From Opitutia bacterium (GTDB lineage: Bacteria; Verrucomicrobiota; Verrucomicrobiia; Opitutales; Opitutaceae): a stretch of 38,812 nt of DNA. The notes beneath the pieces were generated by a model. That model had not been told where the DNA came from, did not search any database, and saw nothing but the letters and a program-made list of their open reading frames with translations. Of the stretch, positions 25,559 to 35,000 are shown one piece after another. Positions within the stretch are counted from its first letter, which is position 1. Each line of letters begins with the position of its first letter. Both the position numbers and the translations under genes were made by a program. Location: positions 1 through 38,812 of the forward strand of contig CANIJN010000017.1 in assembly GCA_947467625.1 (NCBI GenBank). Reading direction: 5' to 3'.

Positions 25559-25881
25559 ATGAGAAACTTACTTCGTTCCACCGCGCTCGCCGCCGTTGGG
25601 GTGTTAGCCGGTGCGCGCGCCGCCAATCAGGCCGATTCGCGACTCATGCTGAGGGATGATCGTCGGCCCACGATGAAGCAGAGTCGCTGCTCGTCGGCAA
25701 CGGCCGCGCGGGGAGATGGTGCACGGCGGCTTTCGCACCGAAATCAAAACGAAACTCGCCGCACTCGCACCCTACCCCATCGCTCCCCACGGCCGACCAA
25801 AGCCTCGCCGTCGGTCGCGAGCACGTACTCACTTTTTCCACGACCGCCGGCCAGATTTACCGCATCACTGCAGCTCGCTGA
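25559..25881 (+). pseudogene. GH95 glycoside hydrolase relic (both ends kept, middle lost, frameshifted)
   Basis: An ATG at 25559 starts a signal peptide (MRNLLRSTALAAVGVLAGAR then AANQADSRLML). About 40 codons on, the GH95 N-terminal signature appears spread over shifted frames: HDEAESLLVGNGRAG (from 25669) and then MVHGGFRTEIKTKL (from 25716). Together they match 'D.P...E.LPVGNGRLGAMVHGG...ERIQLNE'. After a short scrambled stretch, a third frame reads DQSLAVGREHVLTFSTTAGQ IYRITAAR and stops at 25881, which resembles the C-terminal end of GH95 enzymes. An intact member has about 750-800 residues. The gene is therefore dead by at least two frameshifts and a large internal deletion. GH95 members are alpha-L-fucosidases or alpha-L-galactosidases. 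A longer open frame from 25478 runs through this region into the next gene only by chance. Confidence 0.6.
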
Positions 25882-25939
25882 AAAACGCGACGCACGCGCC
25901 CTCTCCTCTTCAAGCCACACTGCCACGAATAGATTCTCT

Positions 25940-28831
25940 ATGAAGCCCCTGTATCAGACGTTCACGTTCCTCTGTCTTGTCGGTGCACTGTGCGCGATTG
26001 CTGCCGAGCCGCCCGTGGTCGGGCCGGCCGCGCGGCTCACCGTCACGCCCTCGGGCGAGCTCGAAGTCGCGATGGCTGACGGCGCGGTCGCCCGGTTTGC
26101 CCCACTCGTGGCCGTGTTGGCCACACGGGCGAATCCGAATGTCGATATGCGCTGGGGGAAGTTTCCCGACGCCGCCTTGAGACTGAACGATACGGGCTCG
26201 CTCTACAACGTGCTGACGTGGGGTGCGAAAGACACCGGCGGGAAAGTCTCAACAGCGCACGTCGAGGACGGGTTCGACCCGACGGTTGATCGGGGCTACG
26301 GGGCCGGGCGCACCGCGAATCTCTTCGCTGCGGGCAAACTGAAGACCTTGCGTGCCAGCGCCAGCCGCTCCGACGGCAACAAAATCACGTGGGACTTCCC
26401 CGCCGATGACACGGCCACCGTGCGGCTCGAACTCGATCTGCCGACGGACGGCACCGCGCCGCGCCTGCGGCTGAAGACGACCGTGAAGGCGGACGGGTGG
26501 TATTCGTTTGGCTACGTGGGCGCCCCCGAGACTCCGGCCAACGCAGTCGAGGAACTTTGGCAGCCGCTCATCTACAACGAACGGCGTTTTCCGCATGAAT
26601 CTTTTCTCGAGGCCGCCTATCGCTGCCCGCTGCCGACCACCTTGGTCACCCATGGCGGCGTGACGACCGGCGTGCTCGCCGACCCCGCCGAGTACCCGTT
26701 TCAGCCGCTGCCGAATTTCGCAAACTCCCGCTTCGGCGTGGCCCTGCGCAACGCCCGCGGACTCGCGCAGCCGATGCTCTTCGCCCCGCTGCTCGGTGGC
26801 GCCGGTTCGCAGATGAAGGCCGGCGAGTCGCGCGAGTTCGTGATGCGGCTCGTCGTTGCCAAAGCGAACCTCTCCGCCACCTACGAGCGCGTGGCCCGCA
26901 CCCTCTACGGCTTCGCCGATGTGCGCCACAACGCTCTGGGTTCGCTCAACGCCACCTTCGAGCGCATGCTGGAATTCGGCCTGAGCGACTACGCGAAATT
27001 CAATGCCGACCTGCGCGGTTTCGCCTACGACACCGATGTGCCCGGGGCGGTGAAGAACGTCTCCGCCCTTCATCCACTCGGCCTCGCCCTCGTCACCGAC
27101 CGCCCGGAAATCTACACGCGGCTCGCGCGCCCGCTGATGGAGTATTTCGTGTCGCGCGAGCGTTTCCTTTTCACGACCGATCCCAAAGTAAAGGGCCAGT
27201 CCGCCTCTTCGCACCTGAGGGGGCTGGGCGCGCCGCTCACCGAATACGCGAATCTCTACGCGATGTCGGGCCAACGCACCCCGTTCTTTCGCACCTCCGC
27301 CGAGAGCTTGTTCGGCCGGGACCGCGTCTTAAATCTTCAAGGCAATATTCGCGGCGACAACTGGTCCAACGCCCTCGGCCTTTACCGTGCGACGGGGGAA
27401 AAGCGTTGGCTCGACCATGCCATCAAGGATGCCGACGCCTATCTCAAGACCCGCGTCGGAGTGCGGGCGGCGGACTATTCGGACCCCGATTCCCGGGGAT
27501 TGTTTTTTTGGACGGCGTTCACCCCGCAGTGGATCGAATTGTTTGAACTCTACGAAGAAACCAAGCTGCCACGCTTCCTGGCTGCAGCCCACGCCGGCGC
27601 ACGGGACTACGCGCAGTTTGTCTGGCTCGCACCGCGCATTCCCGGCGGTGACGTCCGCGTAAACGAGGATGGCCTGGCGCCGGCCTACCGGTCCGGACCA
27701 CGTTTCCCGCGGATCAAGGCCGAGCCCGAAACCGTTCCCGCGTGGCGCACGTCCGAGATCGGCCTCACCAGCGAGTCCGCCCCGACCAGCAAAGGTGCCC
27801 GCGGCATTCTCCTCGCCTGCTACGCACCGTGGATGCTGCGCATCGCTTCACTCACGAACGATGCGTTTCTCCACGACATCGCCCGTTCCGCCATCATCGG
27901 CCGCTACACCAGTTTTCCCGGTTACCATATCAACACCGCGCGCACGACCGCCTATGAGAAACCGGACTTCGCCCGTCGTGGAAAAGACGAACTCAACTCG
28001 GCGACTTCGATTCACTACAACCACATCTGGCCGCACATAGCCTTGCTGCTCGACTACCTCGTGGCGGACGCATTCGCAAAGTCGCGCGGTGCTATCGATT
28101 TTCCGGCGCGCTACGCCGAGGGTTACGGCTACCTGCAACAACGCGTGTTTGGCGATCGCCCCGGCAAGGTCTACGACGAAAGCGGTCTCTATCTATGGAT
28201 GCCGCGCGGCGTGCTCACCGTCGATCACCCCGAACTCAACTTCGTGATGGCCCGCGGCGACGCCAAACTCGCCATCGCCCTCACCAACCAGTCGAAGTCT
28301 GCGGTCAAATCTCAGGTCACGCTCTCGCGCGAGCGCATCGCGCTCGCCCCGGGCGCCAACGCGAAAGTCACCGTGTGGGAAAACAACCGGCGCATCCGCG
28401 AGGAACCGTTGCCGGCCGATGCCCGCATCGCCGTGGACGTCGCCGCCGAGGGAATTACCACGCTGATCATCAGTGGCGTGAAGCCGCGCGTAGCGTTTCA
28501 GAATCAGATTCTCGGCCGCGCCGCACGTCTCCCGGCGGAAAGTGTCGTCGACCTCGGCTGGCGCGGCGCGCGCGGCGTCGTGCTCTCATTCGGCGCGGGT
28601 GAACTCACGAGTGCTTACGTTTACCTGCCCGATCAGGAGCGCGTCGTGACGAAGTGCACGGTCCACTATCGGCAAGGCGGCGGCGAGTTCCTCACCATGA
28701 CGGACGCAGCGTATCCCTACGATTTTACGCTGCCCGTCGCGGGCGACGCGCCATTGGAGTTCTGGTTTGAGACTCAGTCAGACGCCGGGCCTGCGGAGAA
28801 ATCTCCCGTCGGGCGTCTGCTCCTGAAGTGA
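25940..28831 (+). CDS. Large secreted protein of unknown function, probable alpha/alpha-toroid enzyme
   Basis: A 963-residue exported protein that I do not recognise as a named family. The ATG at 25940 gives a good signal peptide (MKPLYQTFTFLCLVGALCAI then AAEPP). Residues about 25-290 look beta-rich (LTVTPSGELEVAMADGAVAR, TVRLELDLPTDGTAPRLRLK). From about 300 to 730 the sequence is helical with aromatic clusters typical of (alpha/alpha)6 toroid enzymes: YANLYAMSGQRTPFFRTS, DNWSNALGLYRATGEKRWLD, GLFFWTAFTPQWIELFELYE and NSATSIHYNHIWPHIALLLD. The C-terminal part is again beta-rich (LAIALTNQSKSAVKSQVTLS). This beta/helical-toroid/beta layout is shared by several polysaccharide lyase and glycoside hydrolase families. 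Candidate catalytic residues include the Tyr/His/Asn of SIHYNHIWPH. A role on the same glycan as the GH106 enzyme downstream is likely. Confidence 0.75.
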   Translation: MKPLYQTFTFLCLVGALCAIAAEPPVVGPAARLTVTPSGELEVAMADGAVARFAPLVAVLATRANPNVDMRWGKFPDAALRLNDTGSLYNVLTWGAKDTGGKVSTAHVEDGFDPTVDRGYGAGRTANLFAAGKLKTLRASASRSDGNKITWDFPADDTATVRLELDLPTDGTAPRLRLKTTVKADGWYSFGYVGAPETPANAVEELWQPLIYNERRFPHESFLEAAYRCPLPTTLVTHGGVTTGVLADPAEYPFQPLPNFANSRFGVALRNARGLAQPMLFAPLLGGAGSQMKAGESREFVMRLVVAKANLSATYERVARTLYGFADVRHNALGSLNATFERMLEFGLSDYAKFNADLRGFAYDTDVPGAVKNVSALHPLGLALVTDRPEIYTRLARPLMEYFVSRERFLFTTDPKVKGQSASSHLRGLGAPLTEYANLYAMSGQRTPFFRTSAESLFGRDRVLNLQGNIRGDNWSNALGLYRATGEKRWLDHAIKDADAYLKTRVGVRAADYSDPDSRGLFFWTAFTPQWIELFELYEETKLPRFLAAAHAGARDYAQFVWLAPRIPGGDVRVNEDGLAPAYRSGPRFPRIKAEPETVPAWRTSEIGLTSESAPTSKGARGILLACYAPWMLRIASLTNDAFLHDIARSAIIGRYTSFPGYHINTARTTAYEKPDFARRGKDELNSATSIHYNHIWPHIALLLDYLVADAFAKSRGAIDFPARYAEGYGYLQQRVFGDRPGKVYDESGLYLWMPRGVLTVDHPELNFVMARGDAKLAIALTNQSKSAVKSQVTLSRERIALAPGANAKVTVWENNRRIREEPLPADARIAVDVAAEGITTLIISGVKPRVAFQNQILGRAARLPAESVVDLGWRGARGVVLSFGAGELTSAYVYLPDQERVVTKCTVHYRQGGGEFLTMTDAAYPYDFTLPVAGDAPLEFWFETQSDAGPAEKSPVGRLLLK

Positions 28832-28851
28832 AAAAACTCGAACGCAATCCC

Positions 28852-28905
28852 CTAAATTGAAGGGTTCAAAGAAACGAGGATAGACTCCTGATGGTGCCGG
28901 CTAAA
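28852..28905 (+). promoter_or_regulatory. Promoter/leader element, copy 2
   Basis: A near repeat of the element at 25421-25475. It contains TTGAA-GGG-TTCAA, then AAAGAAACGA, and ends in the identical TGGTGCCGGCTAAA. TTGAAG followed 18 bases later by TAGACT could form a -35/-10 pair. It lies 20 bases after the stop of the 963-aa gene and about 215 bases before the GH106 ATG, so it probably gives the GH106 gene its own copy of the regulated promoter. Confidence 0.5.
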
Positions 28906-29119
28906 TCCTCCGAATTTTCCCTATCGGTGAACGAGGACAACCTTGGTCGGCCGTCATCAACCCCACCTCTACCCGCCCCTATCGATGAGAAAATCCCTCC
29001 CTCCCGCCGGTCAGGTGCCAAGGTCGGCGATCACACTCCTGCGCCAAGAGATAGTCCGCGACGCAGTGCCCCGGCCACGTAGTCTTCGGCTGCGTCCCAC
29101 GGCATAACCATCACCGCCC
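28906..29119 (+). other. Leader region of the GH106 gene with a vestigial 40-codon frame
   Basis: The stretch continues the similarity to the leader of the GH95 relic up to the string CCCCTATCGATGAGAAAA (CCCCTTTCGATGAGAAAC in copy 1). The distance from element to ATG is nearly equal (133 versus 138 bases). The ATG at 28985 opens a frame of only 40 codons (MRKSLPPAGQ..., stop at 29105-29107) without recognisable content. It is probably the remnant of a start region whose gene was replaced by GH106. Nothing else is seen here. Confidence 0.4.
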
Positions 29120-32008
29120 ATGCGTCCACCTCGTCGCCCCGCCCTTGCCTTGTTTATGCTTCTGCTCGTCGCACGCGCGAACGGTGCCGATGCGCTCGAC
29201 GCCGGCTTCGCTACGCCGCCTCCGGTCGCCCGCCCGCTCGTGTGGTGGCATTGGATCAATGGCAACGTGTCCAAGCACGGCATCGAGGCCGACCTCGCCG
29301 ACATGAAGCGCGTCGGGATCGCGGGTGTGCAGATGTTCGACGCGAGCATCTACCTGCCCGCCGGCCCCGTGCGCTACGGCACCGACCTCTGGCACGAGCA
29401 CGTGCAGCACGCGATCGCCACGGCGGACAAACTTGGCCTGGAGTTTCACCTCATGAACACGCCCGGCTGGTCCGCCAGCGGCGGCCCGTGGGTCACGCCC
29501 GAGCGCTCGATGAAAAAGCTCGTGTGGAGCGAAACAGCGGCGACCGGTGGCGGCGCGCTCACGCTCGCCGTGCCGCCGCCGAAGATCGAGCCGCTGAAGT
29601 TCCGCTCCCCGCCCGTGAAAAAAATGGAGAATTTTTTCCGCGATATCGTCGTGCTGGCCGTTCCGGCCGAATCCACCCGCCGCACTCCCGATTGGGAATT
29701 CAAGACCAAGCTCAAGGAGAAGACGCTCACCGCTGCGCCGCTCGACCCGGATGCCTCGGGCTGCATCTCCCGCGCGCAGGTGCTCGACCTCACGGCGGAC
29801 TTTGATGCCGCCACCGGCACGTTGCGCGCCAAGCTCCCCGCCGGCGAGTGGACGATTTTGCGCTTCGGATTTACGTCCACTAGTTCGACGAACCATCCCG
29901 CCGTGCCCGAGGGCCACGGCCTGGAGATCGACAAAATGGACGCGGACGCCGTGTCGTTCTACTTTGATCAGGCGCTCGGCCGCATTTTGCGCGAGGCCGG
30001 CCCGAGCGTCGGCCGCACGCTCAAAGGACTGCTTTTCGACAGCTTCGAGGGCGGCCCGCAAAACTGGACGGACACGTTCCCCGCGCAGTTCCGCGCGCTG
30101 AAGGGCTACGATTTCGTGCCGCTCCTGCCCGTGCTGACGGGCCGCGTGGTGGAGAGCCCGTCGTTCACCGAAGCGGCGCTGCGCGATTTCCGCGGCGCGG
30201 TCGAGCAGCTGATCGCGAAGAACTATTTCGGCACGATGCAGCGGCGCGCGCACGAGCGCGGGATGGTCGTTTACGCTGAGGCGCAGGGCGGACCGCTGAA
30301 TCCGGTTTCGGCGAACGAGTTTGTCGATGTGCCGATGAATGAATTCTGGATGCCCGACACCGCACCGCGTTTTCCGCGCATCAAGCTCGTCGCGTCCGTC
30401 GCCAATGTCCTCGGGCGCCCGCTCGTCGCCGCCGAGTCGTTCACCGCCAAGCCCGAAGACGGCCGTTGGCTCGCGACGCCCGCCACGCTCAAAGATCCCG
30501 GCGACTATGCGTGGACGGCCGGCATCAACCGCTTCATTTTGCACCACTACGTGCACCAACCCACCGACGACGGCCCCGGTTTCGGCCTCGGCCGCTACGG
30601 CACGCATTTCGGCCGCCTCAACACCTGGTGGCCGCTCGCCGGCGCGTGGATCGACTACGTGGCGCGCGGACAGTTTCTCCTGCAACAGGGCCGCACCGTT
30701 ACTGACATCGCGTTCCTCAACACCGAGGACCACGGCTACGCCTTCCCCGGCGACATGGTGACGACGCCGGCCGGCTACGATTTCGACATCGTCTACCCGC
30801 ACCATCTCGCCGCGATGACGTGGCGCGACGGCGCGCTCACGCTTCCGACCGGGCCCACGTATCGCGTCCTCATGCTGCCGGCGAACTGGACCGCCGATCT
30901 CACGACGCTGCGCCGCCTCCGCGATTTCGCCCGCGCCGGTGCACCGATCTACGGCGATGCGCCCGCGGCTCCCGCCGGTGTGCGCGATTACGAGGCGCGC
31001 GAGGAATTCGCCGCGCTCGTCCGCGAGTTGTGGGAAGCTCCCCGCCCGCTGATCCGGCGGGGGGCCCTGCCCGCTGCGCTCGGTGCAATCGGTCTCGCGC
31101 CCGACGTGGTGCTCCCGGCCCCGCCCGCGGGGGGCGAACTCCGCTTCATTCACCGCCGCACACCCGACGCGGAAATCTACTTCGTTTTCAATCACTCGGA
31201 TCGCGACGTCGCCGGCGACTTCACCTTCCGCGTCACCGGCCGCCAGCCCGAACTTTGGAACGCCGTCACTGGCGCGCAGGCCGATTCCCCCGGCTATCGT
31301 GCGACGGCCACCAGCACTACGGTGCCGCTCGAGCTTGAGCCCCGCGGCTCCATGTTTGTGATTTTCCGTCGCCCGCTTCTGACCCCGCGCGCCGATGCTC
31401 CGAAGACTGCGGTCGCCGCGACGCTGCCGATCGCCGGACCGTGGCACGTCGTATTCCACGACGGTCGCGGCGCCCCGCCCAACGCCACCTTTGCGACCCT
31501 CGCCTCGTGGACGGAACACGAAAACCCCGCCATCACGTTCTACTCGGGCACCGCCACGTATCACACCACCTTCGTGATTTCCGCCGCCAATTTCCGCGCT
31601 GGCGCGATCGCCACACTTGAACTCGGCACGGTCGCCGATCTCGCCGAAGTCCGGCTCAACGGAACGCTCATCGGCACCCTCTGGCAGCCGCCGTTTCGCG
31701 TCGACGTCACGCGCCACCTGCGCGCCGGCGACAACCTCCTCGAAGTCCGCGTGGCCAACCGTTGGATCAACCGCGTGATTGGCGACGAGTCACTGCCCAC
31801 CGATCTCACTTATCAACCCGAGGGCACGAATAAGTTTACCGACGGAAGGCTCAAACAACTCCCCGCCTGGCTTTACGACCGCTCTCGTCTCTCCGAGCGG
31901 AAGCGCTACAGCTTCACCACGTGGAAACACTACGAGGCAAAATCTCCGCTCGTCCCCTCCGGTCTGCTGGGCCCCGTCAAGATCGATTGGAGAACGCCAG
32001 CGCCGTAG
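29120..32008 (+). CDS. GH106 alpha-L-rhamnosidase (secreted)
   Basis: A 962-residue exported enzyme that removes alpha-L-rhamnose, typically from rhamnogalacturonan or other rhamnose-decorated glycans. After the signal peptide (PALALFMLLLVARANGADAL) the GH106 N-terminus is unmistakable: RPLVWWHWINGNVSKHGIEA, DLADMKRVGIAGVQMFDASI and EFHLMNTPGWSASGGPWVTP. Candidate catalytic acids are E387 (VVYAEAQGGPLNP) and E439 (PLVAAESFTAKPED), the Glu-rich loops expected at the barrel face. Further family strings are NRFILHHYVHQPTDDGPGFG and a C-terminal jelly-roll module (about 810-900: YHTTFVISAANFRAGAIATL, VRLNGTLIGTLWQPPFRVDV). The length is normal for the family. A duplicated promoter element lies upstream, and the second TonB receptor starts 47 nt downstream, so enzyme and receptor are probably co-expressed. 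Confidence 0.95.
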   Translation: MRPPRRPALALFMLLLVARANGADALDAGFATPPPVARPLVWWHWINGNVSKHGIEADLADMKRVGIAGVQMFDASIYLPAGPVRYGTDLWHEHVQHAIATADKLGLEFHLMNTPGWSASGGPWVTPERSMKKLVWSETAATGGGALTLAVPPPKIEPLKFRSPPVKKMENFFRDIVVLAVPAESTRRTPDWEFKTKLKEKTLTAAPLDPDASGCISRAQVLDLTADFDAATGTLRAKLPAGEWTILRFGFTSTSSTNHPAVPEGHGLEIDKMDADAVSFYFDQALGRILREAGPSVGRTLKGLLFDSFEGGPQNWTDTFPAQFRALKGYDFVPLLPVLTGRVVESPSFTEAALRDFRGAVEQLIAKNYFGTMQRRAHERGMVVYAEAQGGPLNPVSANEFVDVPMNEFWMPDTAPRFPRIKLVASVANVLGRPLVAAESFTAKPEDGRWLATPATLKDPGDYAWTAGINRFILHHYVHQPTDDGPGFGLGRYGTHFGRLNTWWPLAGAWIDYVARGQFLLQQGRTVTDIAFLNTEDHGYAFPGDMVTTPAGYDFDIVYPHHLAAMTWRDGALTLPTGPTYRVLMLPANWTADLTTLRRLRDFARAGAPIYGDAPAAPAGVRDYEAREEFAALVRELWEAPRPLIRRGALPAALGAIGLAPDVVLPAPPAGGELRFIHRRTPDAEIYFVFNHSDRDVAGDFTFRVTGRQPELWNAVTGAQADSPGYRATATSTTVPLELEPRGSMFVIFRRPLLTPRADAPKTAVAATLPIAGPWHVVFHDGRGAPPNATFATLASWTEHENPAITFYSGTATYHTTFVISAANFRAGAIATLELGTVADLAEVRLNGTLIGTLWQPPFRVDVTRHLRAGDNLLEVRVANRWINRVIGDESLPTDLTYQPEGTNKFTDGRLKQLPAWLYDRSRLSERKRYSFTTWKHYEAKSPLVPSGLLGPVKIDWRTPAP

Positions 32009-32055
32009 CTCAGGCCCTCACACCTTCGTCCATCTAATCTCATTATCCAAACCCT

Positions 32056-35000
32056 ATGAATCCCCAACGATCCTTCACTTCCTCTGTGCCCAATCGAACG
32101 TATATTTCCGTCCGACGTGTTGTTTTGATTCTGTTAGCGTCGCTCTTTTTTGTTCTTGGCGCTCAGGCCCAATCCTCGGGCGAGTCCATGGGCGTGGTCC
32201 AAGGCACGGTGTCCAACGCGGTGAGCGGTTCCCCGCTCGGCCGCGCTAAAGTCGCCATCCGAGGCACGGCCCAGGAGACGCTGACGGATGACGACGGCCG
32301 GTTTTATCTCCGGGGAGCCCCGGCCCAGGAGATCGAGTTGGAAGTTTCCTATTTGGGATTCGGGTCGCAAAGGTCACGGGTGACGGTGCCGCCCGGCGGA
32401 CAGGTTGCGCAGGATTTCAAGCTCAGTCGCCAGGGAACCGATCATCGCGGCGCGGAAGCCCAGACGATTGTGCTGGAGACGTTCCAGGTGGTCGCGGAAC
32501 AGACCATGAGCGGCCAGGCGGTCGCGATGAACGAGCAACGCCATGCGGCCAATATCAAAAACGTGGTCTCGTTCGATGAACTCGGTGACCGCGGCCAGGA
32601 AAACATCGGCGATTATGTGCGCTTTCTCCCCGGTGTCACCATTCTGGACGACGGCACAAATCCCGGTCGGATTGCGCTGGGCGGTTTTCCCGCGGAAATG
32701 TCCAACATTCAGATCGACGGCATGGATGTGCCTGCCACCGGCATTGGCGCGACCAGCAGTCGCACCGCGGCGCTGCAGGACGTGCCAATCCTGAACATCG
32801 AGCGCGTAGAGGTCTCGAAGGTGCCCACGCCCGACCTGCCCGCTTCCGGCTTGGGCGGATCGATGAACCTGATCGCGAAGACCGGAGTGGGCCTCAAGCG
32901 CCCGGTCGGTCGCTACCAAGTGTATATGAATTTCGACAACGTGGACGGCTTGAGTTTCAACGGCGGTTCGCCGCAACCGCACGACCGGGCATCGCCGCGC
33001 CACAAGGAGCCCTCGTTCAGCCTGAGCTACGCCTTCCCGGTAGGGAAGACGCTCTCGGTGAGCCTGGGGGGCTCGCGCTCATGGCGTCAGCGGCCGACAG
33101 ACGACACGCCCTCCGAGGTCGCCTTTTGGAACCTCAAGAAGACCTATTTGGCAACCGGCGCGCCGAAGGATTTGGCGCTTGCGATCACGCAGTGGCGGCA
33201 GGAGGCCTCGATCTCCCGGACCGAGAATCTCCAGCTCGGCCTCGATTGGCGGCTGACCACCCACGACACCCTCAGCCTGCAGGTCCAGGAACGCTCGGTG
33301 GTCGAAAAGAAGGCCCAGAGCTTCATGACCGCGCGCGTGAACGCCGGCTACGACGCGATCGGCAATGCGGATTACACCCAAAGCCGCGGTGCGACCGGTA
33401 GCTTCGAAATGGGCACCCTCAATCCGTCAAATTTCGACGCGACTACCGACACCAGCATGCGTTCGCTGAAGTATCAGCATCGCGGCCCGGCGTGGAACAT
33501 CGACGCGCAGGCCTCCTACTCTGCCGCCGACCGCGAGCGCAGCAGCCTCGGCAAGGGCTACTTCAACGGCGTCCTGGCCAGCGTCCTCGCCGCCAACATC
33601 CGCGGCGACGGCATCGGGAAGGGTGCGAGCATCGGACCGGAAACCTATACGATCACCCGCGCCAACGGCACGCCGGTGGATCCCTTCAACGCCAACAATT
33701 ATACGCTCGGCACGGCGAATGAAGAGTATGCCCTGTACCAGACGGACCTCACGGCTGGGCGTCTGAACGTGAGCCGCGCGATCGGCCGGAACCTCACGCT
33801 CAAGGTCGGCGGCGCTTTCAACCGTCTCGAAAAGGACGACACCCGTCCGGTCAAGAACTACACCTTTGTCGGCCGGGCCGCCGGTCAGACCGCCGTCTCG
33901 CTTTATGACCTCGTGGACGATTCGATCGACGTGAAAGTGAACGGGAACCCAGTGCGCTGGATCAGCCCGGTGAAGGCCTATGATCTCTTCGTGCAACACC
34001 CGGAGTATTTTACCCTGAACAACACGTTCATAGCGAATCGGGCGCAGAACTCCAAGCGGATGCTCGAGGATATCCTGGCCGGCTACTTTCGGTTCGATCT
34101 GCGCCTGCTCTCCGGCCGGTTGAACGTCACCAGCGGTGCCCGCTATGAGAGAACCGACCTCAAAGGCTGGAGCCTGAAGCGCGACAACTTCGCCATCTAC
34201 CAGCGGGATGCAGCGGGAAAACTGCTACTCACGAGCACGGGCGCGTTGATCCCCGTCACCAACAATGCCGACGATCGCCTCAGGCTAATCAATCAGGAGC
34301 GCGGCAACATCGAAAGCCAGGGTTACGGCGGGCTCTATCCCAGCCTGAACGCCAATTACGCGATCACCGACAACTTAGTGGCGCGGGCCGCCTATGCGCG
34401 GACACTCGGCCGTCCGGACGTGCAATACGTCGTCGCGGGAGTCACGGTGCCCGTTCCCACCGACACCAATGCGACGACGGCCGACATTATCGTAGTCGGC
34501 AATCCCGGCCTGAAGCCTTGGACCGCGGATAGTTTTCACCTGTCCCTCGACTCCTATCATCTCAAGGGCGGATTCGGCTCCATCGGAGTCTACCAGAAGA
34601 GGGTCAGTAATTTCTTCGCCCAACGCGGCCGGCCGGCCACCGCGGCCACACTTGCGGCCTACGGCATCCCGAAGGGCGACATCGCCTATATGTTGGCCGA
34701 TAACTGGGTCGTGCGCCGCTGGGAAAACGTCGGTGACGCCACTCTGAATGGCCTTGAGCTGAGCTACCGCCAGGATCTGCTGTTCATGCCGTCATGGTTA
34801 CAGTTAATGCAGGCTTGGGTGAACTACACGCATCTGAAGGTAGGCGGACGCAATGCGGCGGATTTCGTGGGTTTCAGCCCCGATACTCTGACGGCGGGGT
34901 TGAACTACATCCGGCCGCGCTTCTCCGTCCGGCTGACTGCGGCCTATCAAGCCGAGACGAAGCGATCGGAGGTTGTGGTCACTCCCGGTACCTCGGCCGA

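Noticed and set aside
25478-25939. Upstream extension of the 963-aa protein to 25478
   Set aside because: The extension translates the leader and the decayed GH95 gene. The true signal peptide begins at the ATG at 25940.
29111-31717. 868-codon open frame on the minus strand opposite the GH106 gene
   Set aside because: The product is a charged, motif-free sequence rich in Arg, Glu and Ala. It arises from high GC at third codon positions of the plus-strand gene, whose protein is a clear GH106 enzyme.
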